A stretch of DNA of 64,000 nucleotides from contig CBDEHK010000001.1 of the NCBI GenBank assembly GCA_965238305.1, positions 2,356,001-2,420,000 on the forward strand, read 5' to 3'. The stretch's first letter is position 1; each line of letters opens with the position of its first letter. Of this stretch, positions 8,950-18,601 are shown piece after piece. The notes under the pieces are model-generated. The model saw only the letters and a list, made by a program, of their open reading frames with translations, ran no database searches and was not told the DNA's origin. Position numbers and translations under genes: made by a program. The stretch is from CBDCGJ01 sp965238305. GTDB taxonomy: Bacteria > Pseudomonadota > Alphaproteobacteria > GCA-2731375.

Positions 8950-10854
8950 CTATTCAACCAACTGAGATGAAGATTCCAACAGCTCTAATAATTCGAGCCA
9001 ACGTCCCTCCAATTGTTCAAGTTTTCGAGAACCCTCAAGGCGTTGGCGGGAAAGATGGGTGACCTCGACTTTGGCGCTTTCATAGATTGTTGGGTTAGCA
9101 AGTTGAACTTCAATTTCTTTCATATTCTGCTGTAAAGCGGATATGTCTTTTTCCAATAGAGAAATTTCTTTCCGGATGGGCGCAAGTTTTGCGCGGTTTT
9201 TTGCGGCGGCTCGTTTGCGGGCCTTGCGATCTTGCGCAGATTGTTTGAGAACTTCACTTTGTTCAAATTGCGCCACGTCTGAAGGTTTACCATTTGTCCC
9301 GATCAGTTGGCGTTGATAATCGTCCATTGAACCGTCGAACGGCAAAACGGTTCCGTTGGCGACTAGCCACAAACTGTCCGCAACCAAGTCGACAAAATGG
9401 CGATCATGACTGATAATTACGATCGAGCCGGAATAATTGTTTAGCGCTTGGATCAAGGCTTCGCGGGCGTCAACGTCCAAATGATTTGTCGGTTCATCCA
9501 AGACCAAAAGATGTGGCGACGCGGTAGTAATCCGAGCCAGGACAAGACGGGCTTTCTCGCCGCCAGATAAATCGGCGCATTTGGTATCCGCTTTTTGCTG
9601 ACTTAGTCCAAAGGCACCTAAATGACCTCGGATTTTGCTATCGAGCTGATTTGGTAGGAACCGTCGTAGATATTCAACGGCCGTGTCCTCTGGTCGCAGG
9701 TCTTCGATTTGATGTTGCGCGAAATAGCCAATTTCAAGCTTACTATTTTTGTGAATGTTCCCGACCATCAATTCCAACCGGCCCGACAACAATTTTGCAA
9801 ATGTCGATTTGCCGTTGCCATTGCGGCCCAACAGGGCGATACGATCTTCGCTGCCAATTGTAAAGGACAGACGGCGTAGAACCGGTTTTTCAGGTTCGTA
9901 GCCAACTTCACCATTTTCTGCAGCAATCAACGGCGGTGCCAGTAATGGTGGCGCCGGCAATTGGAAAGTGAGAGAAGGATCTTCGATGGTTGCTGCGACC
10001 GGTTCCATTCGCTCTAGCGCCTTTAGGCGGCTTTGCGCTTGTCGTGCTTTCGAGGCTTTGTAGCGGAAGCGGTCGACAAAGTCCTGGATATGTTTGCGTT
10101 GGTTGTCCTGTCTTTGCCGGGCTTTGTCCGCCAAGATCATTTGTTCCCGTCGCTGGCGCTCAAACGAATCGTAGCCGCCACGATATAGCGTACAGACGCC
10201 GTCTTGAATATGCAGAATGCCGTTGACCGCTTTGTTGAGCAAATCGCGATCGTGACTGACGAGTAAGACAGTATGGCGATACTTTTTCAGATAGCTTTCC
10301 AGCCACAGCGCGCCTTCCAGATCAAGATAGTTTGTCGGCTCATCCAACAACAATAAATCCGGTTCCAGGAACAATACCGAGGCCAAAGCAACCCGCATCC
10401 GCCAACCGCCGGAATATTCCCGGCAAGGACGCTGTTGGGCCGTTTCATCAAACCCAAGCCCGGCTAAAATTTGCGCCGCCCTCGACGGCGCCCCGTATGC
10501 GGCGATATCCTGCAGCCGATCATGGATGATGCCCATGCGTGCGATAGTGGGCTCTTCGTCCAGTTCCTGTAACAGCGATGTGCGTTCGGTATCAGCTGCG
10601 AGTACCGTATCAATCAGGCTTTCCGGTCCGCCGGGCGCTTCTTGCGCCACCGCTGCCACACGCAAACCCTTTGGAACGCGCAGTTCGCCCGAATCAGGTT
10701 GCAATTCGCCGGAAATCAAGTGCAACAGAGTTGACTTGCCAACGCCATTTCGTCCGACAACGCCGATACTGTGCCCGGCCGGGATATGCGCACGTGCCTC
10801 GGTAAAAAGTTCTCGCCCCGCAATGCGGTATGTCAGGTCGTTAATATGTAGCAT
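8950..10854 (-). CDS. ABC-F family ATPase (Uup/YheS-like ribosome-associated factor)
   Basis: A 634-residue soluble protein with two ABC ATPase domains and no membrane segments. Walker A motifs are GRNGVGKST and GRNGNGKST, signatures EYSGGWRMR and DLSGGEKAR, and Walker B DLLLLDEPTNYLD and HLLVLDEPTNHLD. A basic linker between the domains (about 235-285, rich in RQ/RY/KA) is the P-site tRNA interaction motif of ABC-F factors, and about 100 C-terminal residues are coiled coil. ABC-F proteins act on ribosomes to relieve stalling or protect against antibiotics. The length and C-terminal coil fit the YheS/Uup-like housekeeping classes. It is divergent from ndk. Confidence 0.9.
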   Translation of the reverse strand: MLHINDLTYRIAGRELFTEARAHIPAGHSIGVVGRNGVGKSTLLHLISGELQPDSGELRVPKGLRVAAVAQEAPGGPESLIDTVLAADTERTSLLQELDEEPTIARMGIIHDRLQDIAAYGAPSRAAQILAGLGFDETAQQRPCREYSGGWRMRVALASVLFLEPDLLLLDEPTNYLDLEGALWLESYLKKYRHTVLLVSHDRDLLNKAVNGILHIQDGVCTLYRGGYDSFERQRREQMILADKARQRQDNQRKHIQDFVDRFRYKASKARQAQSRLKALERMEPVAATIEDPSLTFQLPAPPLLAPPLIAAENGEVGYEPEKPVLRRLSFTIGSEDRIALLGRNGNGKSTFAKLLSGRLELMVGNIHKNSKLEIGYFAQHQIEDLRPEDTAVEYLRRFLPNQLDSKIRGHLGAFGLSQQKADTKCADLSGGEKARLVLARITTASPHLLVLDEPTNHLDVDAREALIQALNNYSGSIVIISHDRHFVDLVADSLWLVANGTVLPFDGSMDDYQRQLIGTNGKPSDVAQFEQSEVLKQSAQDRKARKRAAAKNRAKLAPIRKEISLLEKDISALQQNMKEIEVQLANPTIYESAKVEVTHLSRQRLEGSRKLEQLEGRWLELLELLESSSQLVE

Positions 10855-11008
10855 GCATGAATTAATTCAATTAGTTGCGGCGTCGGCATGAAGTCGATAT
10901 AAGGCCGGTCAAATATCACAAGATTGCGCGGGCGTCACCTCCGATTAACAAGGCCGTTCAAGCAATTTCTAAAATCTTAACTCCGCCATATCGTAAGGAA
11001 AATAAATC

Positions 11009-11431
11009 ATGGCTATCCAGCGTACTTTTTCGATCATCAAACCGGACGCAACCAAGCGTAACCTGACCGGCCAAATTGTCGCCCGATTTGAAGGCGCAAG
11101 TCTGCGCGTCATCGCCAGCAAACGGCTGCGGATGACCCGTCAACAGGCTGAAGGGTTTTATGCCGTTCATCGTGAACGCCCATTTTTCGGTTCACTCTGC
11201 GATTTTATGACTTCGGGTCCGGTTGTTGTTCAGGTTCTGGAAGGCGAAGACGCGATTGCAAAGAACCGTGAAGTGATGGGCGCCACAAACCCGGCAGAAG
11301 CCGATGAAGGGACGATCCGCAAGGATTTTGCGGAATCCATTGAAGCGAATTCCGTACACGGCTCCGATGCACCGGAAACCGCCGCTGAAGAAATCGCCTA
11401 TTGGTTTGCCGCGACTGAAATCGTCGGCTGA
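11009..11431 (+). CDS. ndk: Nucleoside diphosphate kinase
   Basis: A 140-residue enzyme that transfers the gamma-phosphate between nucleoside tri- and diphosphates through a phosphohistidine. The N-terminus RTFSIIKPDATKRN is the conserved first strand, RPFF is in the Kpn-loop region, and NSVHGSDAPETA contains the catalytic histidine with the family signature. Length and motif order are standard. An AAGGAA Shine-Dalgarno precedes the ATG. It is transcribed away from the ABC-F gene, and the P1 peptidase gene follows after 73 nt. Confidence 0.98.
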   Translation: MAIQRTFSIIKPDATKRNLTGQIVARFEGASLRVIASKRLRMTRQQAEGFYAVHRERPFFGSLCDFMTSGPVVVQVLEGEDAIAKNREVMGATNPAEADEGTIRKDFAESIEANSVHGSDAPETAAEEIAYWFAATEIVG

Positions 11432-11504
11432 CGAGCCTGAAACCTTTGGTCCTTTTGTTGCGCTGGCTGGAAGCATTTTCCAACCGATGTTAGGATAAAC
11501 CATC

Positions 11505-12593
11505 ATGCAAGGGACTATTACAAAACCGCGCGCCCGTGATCTTGGTTTGCCGTTTCCGGGCACGCCGGGGGCGCATAATGCCATCACGGATGTGCCGGGT
11601 ATCAAAGTCGGTTTCACGACGTTGACCGATCCAGGCCAAAATATGCGCACAGGCGTAACAGCGATCATCCCCCGGGATGATGGCGGTGAGCCGAACCCGG
11701 TCTGGGCCGGTCAATACGCTTTGAATGGCAACGGGGAGATGACCGGGACACATTGGGTCAACGATGCTGGCTATTTTATCGGTCCGATCTGTATCACCAA
11801 TACGCACGCCGTTGGTATGGTTCATCACGGTGCGACGCGATGGATGATCAATCGCTACAACGACTATTTCAACAATCGTCATGCCTGGGCCATGCCGATC
11901 GTTGCCGAAACTTACGACGGCCTGCTAAATGACATAAATGCGCAATTTGTCACCGCGGAACATGCCATTGAAGCACTTGATGCGGCTGCCGATGGATCAA
12001 TTGCCGAGGGCTCGGTCGGTGGCGGCAACGGCATGATTGCATATGAATTTAAGGCCGGTACCGGCACCGCGTCGCGTAAAGTGGAGCTTGGTCAAGAAAC
12101 CTATACCGTCGGCGTCTTGGTTCAGGCCAACCATGGTATTCGCCCTTGGTTAAATATCCTCGGTGTGCCGGTAGGGAAACACATGACCGATGACCGGCTT
12201 CTCAAAAAAGAAACCGGCTCGATCATCGTTATTGCCGCAACCGACGCACCGCTTTCCGCGTTGTCGTTGAAACAAACCGCAAAACGCGCCGCGCTCGGCG
12301 TCGGTAAAGGTGGGTCGCCAGGTGGGAACAGTTCAGGGGACATTTTCCTCGCTTTCTCTGTGGCGAACGAACAACCCATGCCACAAGTTCAATCGACCCT
12401 GATCGCGCAAAAGGAACTGAATCCGGAGATGCTGGATCCGTTTTATTTGGCCGTCGTTGAAGCCATTGAAGAAGCGGTCGTGAATGCAATTGTCGCCGGC
12501 GAAGATGTCCCGACTTTCAAACCGGAAGGGCAAATTTGCCGCGCCATCAATACAGGCGAGTTGGTGAAAATATTTCGCAAAATCCGCGCATAA
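11505..12593 (+). CDS. P1-family peptidase (DmpA / L-aminopeptidase-D-esterase type)
   Basis: A 362-residue Ntn-like autoprocessing peptidase. The N-terminus ARDLGLPFPGTPGAHNAITD and VGFTTL match the DmpA/BapA family, which removes N-terminal residues from peptides or beta-peptides. GGSPGGNSSGDIFLAFSVAN carries the Gly-Asn-Ser segment at which the precursor is cut to expose the catalytic serine, giving alpha and beta chains. GSVGGGNGMIAYEFKAGTGT is the other conserved glycine-rich block. No signal peptide is seen, so it is cytoplasmic. A GGATAAACCATC leader precedes the ATG. The physiological substrate is unknown. Confidence 0.9.
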   Translation: MQGTITKPRARDLGLPFPGTPGAHNAITDVPGIKVGFTTLTDPGQNMRTGVTAIIPRDDGGEPNPVWAGQYALNGNGEMTGTHWVNDAGYFIGPICITNTHAVGMVHHGATRWMINRYNDYFNNRHAWAMPIVAETYDGLLNDINAQFVTAEHAIEALDAAADGSIAEGSVGGGNGMIAYEFKAGTGTASRKVELGQETYTVGVLVQANHGIRPWLNILGVPVGKHMTDDRLLKKETGSIIVIAATDAPLSALSLKQTAKRAALGVGKGGSPGGNSSGDIFLAFSVANEQPMPQVQSTLIAQKELNPEMLDPFYLAVVEAIEEAVVNAIVAGEDVPTFKPEGQICRAINTGELVKIFRKIRA

Positions 12594-12747
12594 TAGTTCT
12601 CCTCTTTTTCCGGCGTCTGCCCTGGTCATTTATTTTGGCGTGGTTTGTTATTGTCGAATTTTCTAGACAATGCGCGCAAGAAGTTGTTCGAATGGCGAAG
12701 CACCCCTTTAGAATTCTTTGCGCAGCAAAATATTGAGGATAGGTTCC

Positions 12748-13962
12748 ATGTCGTATCTAACGATTGACCCGCCGAAACGTCCAGCGTCAACGCTATCCGC
12801 AGTCGTCTGCGCAGTCTGTCTAATACTGCTACTAAATGCTTGCAGCACTACACCTGATCGCCATCCGTTGCCGATTGAGCTTACCAAACAGGCGAGCATC
12901 CCCGGTGTCCCGGAAGCGCGTTTCTGGGCCGACGAATGGCCGAAGTTTTCCCTGGATAAGTTTGATACCTATACCGAAGCTGATTTTCGACACGCGTTTG
13001 ATGGTGTTTATGATCGACCACATAATTATCTAGCAATATCTGGCGGCGGCGCAAACGGAGCTTATGGTGCCGGTATGCTCGTCGGCTGGACGCAGGCTGG
13101 AACAAGACCAGAATTTACCATGGTGACCGGTATCAGCACCGGCGCATTGACAGCACCATTCGCCTTCCTAGGTTCTAAATACGACAATAAACTTAAGGAC
13201 GTTTACACAACGACAAAGACCAGCGACATTGTCGAGGAACGTGTTTTGCTCTCCGCCTTATTCGGCGATTCGATGACCGACACTAAACCTCTACGCGCAC
13301 TCATCCGCAAATACGTTACAACCGAATTGATTGCCGAAATCGGCCGTGAACATAAACGAGGCAGACGCCTGTTCATTGGGACGATGAATCTCGATGCCGG
13401 GCGATCCGTTATCTGGAGCATCGGTTCGATCGCGATTAGCGATTACCCAGAAAAAGAGCGATTGATTTACGATATTCTGCAGGCCTCTGCTGCGATACCG
13501 GTGGCTTTTCCGCCCGTCGTCATCCCGGTTGAGGCGAACGGAAAAATGTATGACGAACTACATGTCGATGGCGGTACCGGCTCGCAAGTATTTGTCTACC
13601 CGGCGGCGATTGATTGGCGAATGATCACCAAAAAACTCAAAGTGAAAGGCAACCCAAAAGTATATGTGGTCCGGAACGCGTTTTTGGATCCAAACTATCT
13701 TGGTGTCACGCCTAGTTTGCTCCCCATCGCTTCCAGGTCCATTGATTCTTTGATTCGCACTCAAGGGATTGGGGATTTGTATCAAATCTATGCTCTATGC
13801 CAACGCGATGAAAATGACTTTAACCTCGCCTATATTCCTTCAAGTTTTACGGAAAAGCCGACGGAAGGATTTGATCCCGTGTACATGGGGAAATTGTTCG
13901 AGTTAGGCCGCACGGAAGTTTTGGCCGGCTATAAATGGCAGAAAACGCCACCGGGATTGTAG
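12748..13962 (+). CDS. Patatin-like phospholipase lipoprotein
   Basis: A 404-residue lipoprotein with a patatin domain. A signal peptide ends in the lipobox LLNAC. The patatin catalytic set is complete: glycine-rich oxyanion loop GGGANGAYG, nucleophile serine in GISTG (GxSxG), and the Asp of the dyad in VDGGTG. It is expected to hydrolyse acyl chains from phospholipids or other lipids in the periplasm or at the outer membrane. I start at ATG 12748 because GAGGATAGG lies upstream and the signal peptide fits; the in-frame ATG at 12718 adds only a short N-terminal extension. It stands alone between the P1 peptidase gene and the convergent purN. Confidence 0.9.
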   Translation: MSYLTIDPPKRPASTLSAVVCAVCLILLLNACSTTPDRHPLPIELTKQASIPGVPEARFWADEWPKFSLDKFDTYTEADFRHAFDGVYDRPHNYLAISGGGANGAYGAGMLVGWTQAGTRPEFTMVTGISTGALTAPFAFLGSKYDNKLKDVYTTTKTSDIVEERVLLSALFGDSMTDTKPLRALIRKYVTTELIAEIGREHKRGRRLFIGTMNLDAGRSVIWSIGSIAISDYPEKERLIYDILQASAAIPVAFPPVVIPVEANGKMYDELHVDGGTGSQVFVYPAAIDWRMITKKLKVKGNPKVYVVRNAFLDPNYLGVTPSLLPIASRSIDSLIRTQGIGDLYQIYALCQRDENDFNLAYIPSSFTEKPTEGFDPVYMGKLFELGRTEVLAGYKWQKTPPGL

Positions 13963-14023
13963 AACTTGTTTAGCTCGGACAACCTTAGGCAGGACCTCAA
14001 TTACCGCCGGGCAGATGTCGATC

Positions 14024-14674
14024 TCAGTTTACCGGGTTGATTAGAATTCCTGTCGGCGCTTCCGCTTCTGAGAGTTTGACCCGTTCCTGGGCGACCCGAG
14101 TTTGACCGGCGGCGACAAAGGCCAGGGCCCTTGGATAAAGTTGGTGCTCCGCCACCAGAACGCGGGCCGCCAGGCTATCAACATCGTCGCGTTCATGAAC
14201 CGGGACGGCGGCTTGCGCGATCACCGGCCCTTCATCCATTTCCGCGCGGACATAATGAACGGTGCAACCGGTCAGTTTGACGCCGGCCTCTAAGACGCGT
14301 TCGTGAATATGCAGACCTTTGAATGCTGGTAGCAGAGAAGGATGGATATTGATCAAGCGGTCACGCCAACGATCGACGAACCATTTTGAAACGATGCGCA
14401 TAAAACCGGCTAAGCAAACGATTTGCACGTTAGCCTCACGTAGGGCTTGATCTAGGGCAGCGTCAAATTCTTCACGGCTGCTGAAATTTCGATGGTTGAT
14501 CGCCTGATGGGGGATGCCATTGTCCGCGGCAAATTCGAGCCCGGCGGCATCGATATTGTTAGATAGGATCAAAGCGATTTCGGCTGGGTAGTCGGCGGCT
14601 TTCGCTGCCTCCACCAAGGCCTGCATATTGCTGCCGCGACCTGAAATCAGGATGCCGATTCTTGCTTTGCGCAT
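14024..14674 (-). CDS. purN: Phosphoribosylglycinamide formyltransferase
   Basis: A 216-residue GART that formylates GAR with 10-formyl-THF in purine synthesis. GRGSNMQALVEA is the phosphate loop, NIHPSLLPAFKG contains the catalytic Asn-His, and GCTVHYVRAEMDEGPVIAQ carries the conserved aspartate. Its ATG overlaps the purM TAA by one base (TAATG), so the two genes are translationally coupled. This is the standard purM-purN order, read on the minus strand. Confidence 0.98.
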   Translation of the reverse strand: MRKARIGILISGRGSNMQALVEAAKAADYPAEIALILSNNIDAAGLEFAADNGIPHQAINHRNFSSREEFDAALDQALREANVQIVCLAGFMRIVSKWFVDRWRDRLINIHPSLLPAFKGLHIHERVLEAGVKLTGCTVHYVRAEMDEGPVIAQAAVPVHERDDVDSLAARVLVAEHQLYPRALAFVAAGQTRVAQERVKLSEAEAPTGILINPVN

Positions 14675-15771
14675 TAGAACGTGAGTCCCTCGATATGGGC
14701 TTTGGTCTGATCGCCGGACGCTTCGGTGATTAAACCGATCCGTTGCACGGTCTCACTTTGTTCGTCGAAACAGGTTTTTACTGCATCGGCATCGTCGGCG
14801 TTGGTCACAACGATCATGCCAATGCCGCAATTGAAGGTTTTACTCATTTCTTCCGCCCGGATGCCGCCTAACTTCGCCAGCCAGGAAAAAACCGGCGGTA
14901 CAGTCCAACTGCCGCCGTCAATTGAGGCGGCACATCCCGAGGGCAGAACTCGGGGAATATTTTCGACAAAACCGCCGCCTGTGATGTGAGCCAGCGCCTT
15001 GACTTTGCCGGTGGCGATCGCGGCAAGGCAGCTTTTTACGTAGATCCGCGTTGGTTCCAGCAACGCTTCGCCCAGGCTGCTGTCTGGTTGGAACGGAGCC
15101 GGGCCGTCGTATTTAAGTTGAAAGTCTTTGACCAAACGCCGGACAAGGGAAAAACCGTTCGAATGCAATCCGCTTGAAGAAAGACCCAGAATAACATCAC
15201 CTGGATCGACGCCAGCACCGGTCAACAGGTGATCTCTCTCTACCGCACCGACCGCGAAGCCGGCCAGATCGTAATCGTCACCATCATACATGCCAGGCAT
15301 TTCCGCCGTCTCACCGCCTAAAAGCGCGCAGCCAGCTTGCCGGCAGCCTGCTGCGATGCCGGCTACAATATCGCGTCCTGCCGCAACATCCAGATGGCCG
15401 GTGGCGTAATAATCCAGAAATAACAACGGCTCCGCCCCTTGCACCACTAAGTCGTTGACGCACATGGCGACCAGATCGATCCCGACGGTGTCGTGTTTGT
15501 TGGCCTCGATGGCGATTTTCAGTTTTGTGCCGACGCCGTCGTTGGCGGCCAACAAAAGAGGATCGCTGAATCCGGCGGCTTTCAAATCGAAGATACCTGC
15601 AAAGCCACCCAGACCGCCGGTCACACCTGGGCGATGGGTTGATTTCGCCAAAGATTTGATTTCTTCAACCAGGGCGGCGCCTGCATCGATATCCACGCCG
15701 GCTTCTTTGTAAGTGTAACTGTTGATGACGTCCTCAATCCGGCTAGAAGTAGGTTGACCGCAGCAGCACAT
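14674..15771 (-). CDS. purM: Phosphoribosylformylglycinamidine cyclo-ligase
   Basis: A 365-residue AIR synthetase that closes the imidazole ring in purine synthesis. YKEAGVDIDAGAALVEEIK, ANDGVGTKLKIAIE, the GGETAEMPGMY block and HITGGGFVENIPRVLP are all characteristic. The N-terminus has an unusual 20-residue extension with a CCC run before the family's normal start (YKEAGVDI), and no strong Shine-Dalgarno precedes ATG 15771, so the exact start is uncertain. It is divergent from the DUF2066 gene, and the gap holds their promoters. Confidence 0.97.
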   Translation of the reverse strand: MCCCGQPTSSRIEDVINSYTYKEAGVDIDAGAALVEEIKSLAKSTHRPGVTGGLGGFAGIFDLKAAGFSDPLLLAANDGVGTKLKIAIEANKHDTVGIDLVAMCVNDLVVQGAEPLLFLDYYATGHLDVAAGRDIVAGIAAGCRQAGCALLGGETAEMPGMYDGDDYDLAGFAVGAVERDHLLTGAGVDPGDVILGLSSSGLHSNGFSLVRRLVKDFQLKYDGPAPFQPDSSLGEALLEPTRIYVKSCLAAIATGKVKALAHITGGGFVENIPRVLPSGCAASIDGGSWTVPPVFSWLAKLGGIRAEEMSKTFNCGIGMIVVTNADDADAVKTCFDEQSETVQRIGLITEASGDQTKAHIEGLTF

Positions 15772-15826
15772 GCGCTTTAATGCGCCGTAAGTGATGCGTT
15801 TATCTATTTATCTTGAACGGAATGCA

Positions 15827-16933
15827 ATGACACAAGGCAAAAACTTCGCAATAGCCTTATTTTTGGGCTTTTATTGGTATGCCGGCCTGGTTCTGGCGCA
15901 ATCCGCGGAACCAGGCGATTTGTTTGAAGCGACCGGAATCAAGGTCGATGTCGAAGCGGAAAATCCCGTCAAAGCAAAACAAGCTGGTTTGGCGGTGGGA
16001 CGACGGGCCGCACTGAATGAAATAATGATGCGACTGGTGCCCAACCAATATCACAGTGCGTTCCCGGATTTGGCGGATCGGGAGATTGATCGTTTTATAG
16101 AAACATTCAGCGTGTTAAGCGAAAAATCCTCCGCTACCCGTTATATTGCGCGTTTGAGTTTTCAATTGACCGGCGCGGATGTTCGGCGATTGCTGAAGTC
16201 GAAGCAAATCCCATTCTCGGAAAGTCGAGCGAAGATGATCCTGGTGGCACCGGTTTTAAAACGGTCCTCTGGTCCGGTATTGTTTGAAGAGGACAATGCG
16301 TGGCTAAATGCCTGGCAAGCTCGCGAAGGAGACGGTAACGGTCTTGTACCAGTAATGTTGCCGCTGGGGGATTTGTTGGATATCGCTGCTTTGCCTGGCG
16401 CGGCGGCAGTCCGGGGTGATCGACAACGAATTGCGGAAATTGCGAAACGTCATGGTGTGGAGCGCGTGCTCATCGCGATTGCCGACGAACCGGTCGGCGG
16501 CAGTCCGAGCCGTGTCAATGTTAATGCGATACTTTATGAAACCGGACGTCAAATTAATTATGAAATCACCATTCGGGGATCCGGCAACTCTGTTTTGGCC
16601 GATCTCTATTCCCGTGGTGCCGCTGCCTTGGTTGACAGCCTGAACGAAGATTGGAAGGCCGCAACGGTGCAAAGTTTTGAAAGTGGCGATGTATTGCGGG
16701 TAGATGTGCAGACCGCCAATCAAAGCGATTGGGCCTTCGTTCGAAGACAATTGGCGGCGGAACAACGCCTCAGCAGCACGCGACTATTGACGATGAACCG
16801 CAATGGCGCGGTGATGGAGTTGGATTATTCCGGTGGCCTGGAAGCATTGAAACTGGCGCTTGGCCAACGGGACTTGATTTTGCGCGAAAGTGATGACGGC
16901 TCTTGGTCGTTGACACCGAATCCATCACGATGA
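15827..16933 (+). CDS. DUF2066 exported protein
   Basis: A 368-residue protein of unknown function, DUF2066 type. A signal peptide with core NFAIALFLGFYWYAGLVLA ends near AQSAEP. Recognisable family blocks are the N-terminal GRRAALNEIMMRLVP and the later DVRRLLKSKQIPFSESRAK followed by VAPVLKR. Family members sit beside CDP-alcohol phosphatidyltransferase, PerM-like and hdaA genes in many alphaproteobacteria, as here. The stop overlaps the next gene's start (ATGA), so translation is coupled. ATG 15827 is preferred because it places the signal peptide correctly; an in-frame start lies at 15791/15794. Confidence 0.8.
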   Translation: MTQGKNFAIALFLGFYWYAGLVLAQSAEPGDLFEATGIKVDVEAENPVKAKQAGLAVGRRAALNEIMMRLVPNQYHSAFPDLADREIDRFIETFSVLSEKSSATRYIARLSFQLTGADVRRLLKSKQIPFSESRAKMILVAPVLKRSSGPVLFEEDNAWLNAWQAREGDGNGLVPVMLPLGDLLDIAALPGAAAVRGDRQRIAEIAKRHGVERVLIAIADEPVGGSPSRVNVNAILYETGRQINYEITIRGSGNSVLADLYSRGAAALVDSLNEDWKAATVQSFESGDVLRVDVQTANQSDWAFVRRQLAAEQRLSSTRLLTMNRNGAVMELDYSGGLEALKLALGQRDLILRESDDGSWSLTPNPSR

Positions 16934-17475
16934 ATGTCCCTAACATAATTTCGCTAATCCGGCTGCTGGCGACACCATTGATCGTCTGGCTAATATTATC
17001 CGGTGAGTGGAAAATCGCGTTCTACTCGTTTGTTGCCGCGGGTGTCTCCGATGCAGTCGATGGGTTTATCGCCAAGCGATTTAACGCTCAAACAAAACTG
17101 GGCGCCTATCTCGACCCGATTGCCGACAAGGTCTTGCTGGTCGCGATATACGTTGCGATGGGAGCCAGCGAATTGCTCCCGAGCTGGTTGGTTATTCTTG
17201 TGGTTTCGCGTGATTTTTTGATCATTGGCGGTGCCTTGCTACTTTATACGCTGGACTATGAGTTGGACATTCATCCGATCTGGACTTCAAAAGTGAATAC
17301 ATTTGTGCAAATTGGTTTGGCAGGATTTATATTGGCAGATCATGCTTTTAACTGGGAATTCACAGGTTATTATTTAGGAATATTGAGTGCAGTTACAGCA
17401 TGTACGACGGTGATATCAGGGGCTGGATATCTTATGAGTTGGACCCGCCAAGTAACTGCGGACGAGCGGTCGTAA
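16930..17475 (+). CDS. CDP-alcohol phosphatidyltransferase (PgsA/cardiolipin-synthase-like)
   Basis: A 181-residue membrane enzyme that transfers a phosphatidyl group from CDP-diacylglycerol to an alcohol. The signature D-x2-DG-x2-A-(R)-x8-G-x3-D-x3-D is present as DAVDGFIAKRFNAQTK followed by LGAYLDPIADK. The usual arginine after the alanine is lysine here. Four to five membrane helices follow. Whether the product is phosphatidylglycerophosphate or cardiolipin cannot be decided from sequence alone. ATG 16930 overlaps the DUF2066 stop, and a PerM-like gene follows after 28 nt. Confidence 0.9.
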   Translation: MNVPNIISLIRLLATPLIVWLILSGEWKIAFYSFVAAGVSDAVDGFIAKRFNAQTKLGAYLDPIADKVLLVAIYVAMGASELLPSWLVILVVSRDFLIIGGALLLYTLDYELDIHPIWTSKVNTFVQIGLAGFILADHAFNWEFTGYYLGILSAVTACTTVISGAGYLMSWTRQVTADERS

Positions 17476-17503
17476 CTCGGGCGACGGTGGAAAGGCTGAA
17501 AAG

Positions 17504-18601
17504 ATGACACCTGCACGACAGGCAACCTACTGGACCGTCGCACTGGTCTTGCTAGTGGCGGCGCTCTACCTTCTCAGTACGATTATGTTGCCGTTTGTCG
17601 CCGGTTTGGCGATTGCCTATTTTCTCGACCCCATCGTCGACAAACTGGAAGAACGCAAGCTCGGCCGTGTTCTATCGACCTGCCTAGTATTGCTGGTATT
17701 TTTTCTCTTCCTCATCGGATCGATTTTACTCTTGGCACCGGTTCTTCATGACCAAATATTTGGCTTTGTTGAGCGTTTTCCAGGTTATTTGAGCAAAGGT
17801 CGCGAAGTTGTTCTTCCCTGGATCAACCAATTGGGATTGCATTTCGGTGTCAACATAGCGGCGGACGCCAAAGCTGTTGCAGCGGATTTTTCAAAAAATG
17901 CTATGGGTCTAGCGGCCAGCTTGCTGGAGCAGGTGTGGTCGAGTGGCATGGCATTTTTCCACCTGCTTTCATTATTGATTATTTCGCCGATCGTTTCCTT
18001 TTACATCTTGCGCGACTGGGACCACTTGACCGCCAAGATAGATGGCTGGCTGCCGCGCCAGCATGAACCGCAAATACGTGATTTACTGATCGATATCGAT
18101 GGTGTGCTCGCCGGGTTTGTCCGCGGGCAAGGGACGGTCTGCCTCATCCTAGGAGCGTTTTATGGTATCAGCTTGACGATTGCCGGATTGGAATTTGGTC
18201 TGATAATCGGGCTGTTTTCAGGGTTGGTTTCCTTCGTGCCTTTTGTCGGTGTCATTGTCGGTTTGATTTTATCCATGTTGACAGCGTTCACCCAATTTTG
18301 GCCGGACTATGCTTCAATAGGGATCATTGCTGGAATCTTTTTGGTGGGGCAAGTGTTGGAAGGCAATGTCTTAACCCCACGCTTGTTGGGCGACAAAGTT
18401 GGTTTGCATCCAGTCTGGGTCATGTTTGCCTTGCTGGCCGGCGGCGCTATGTTTGGCTTTGTCGGTGTATTGATCGCGATACCGGTTGCCGCCGTCATCG
18501 GCGTGTTGGTACGGTTCTTCATCGCCCGCTATTTGACCAGCCGGCTTTATCTAGGACCGGATGGACAAAGCAAAACTGAACCACCGGCAGAGAAGAGTTG
18601 A
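17504..18601 (+). CDS. AI-2E family transporter (PerM/TqsA type)
   Basis: A 365-residue polytopic membrane protein with about eight predicted membrane helices. The N-terminal pair (WTVALVLLVAALYLLSTIML, LPFVAGLAIAYFLDPIVDKL) and the conserved PIVSFYILRDWD, GQGTVCLILGAFYGISL and GLVSFVPFVGVIVG segments are typical of this superfamily. Members export autoinducer-2, Na+/H+ or unknown solutes, so the annotation does not imply quorum sensing. The TGA stop overlaps the hdaA start by one base (TGATG), so the pair is translationally coupled. Confidence 0.9.
   Translation: MTPARQATYWTVALVLLVAALYLLSTIMLPFVAGLAIAYFLDPIVDKLEERKLGRVLSTCLVLLVFFLFLIGSILLLAPVLHDQIFGFVERFPGYLSKGREVVLPWINQLGLHFGVNIAADAKAVAADFSKNAMGLAASLLEQVWSSGMAFFHLLSLLIISPIVSFYILRDWDHLTAKIDGWLPRQHEPQIRDLLIDIDGVLAGFVRGQGTVCLILGAFYGISLTIAGLEFGLIIGLFSGLVSFVPFVGVIVGLILSMLTAFTQFWPDYASIGIIAGIFLVGQVLEGNVLTPRLLGDKVGLHPVWVMFALLAGGAMFGFVGVLIAIPVAAVIGVLVRFFIARYLTSRLYLGPDGQSKTEPPAEKS

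Noticed and set aside
16930..17475. Naming the enzyme pgsA outright
   Set aside because: The signature has Lys in place of Arg, and cardiolipin synthases share the fold, so the product is undecided.
17504..18601. Quorum-sensing AI-2 exporter
   Set aside because: The family name does not imply AI-2 transport, and no lux genes are in the window.
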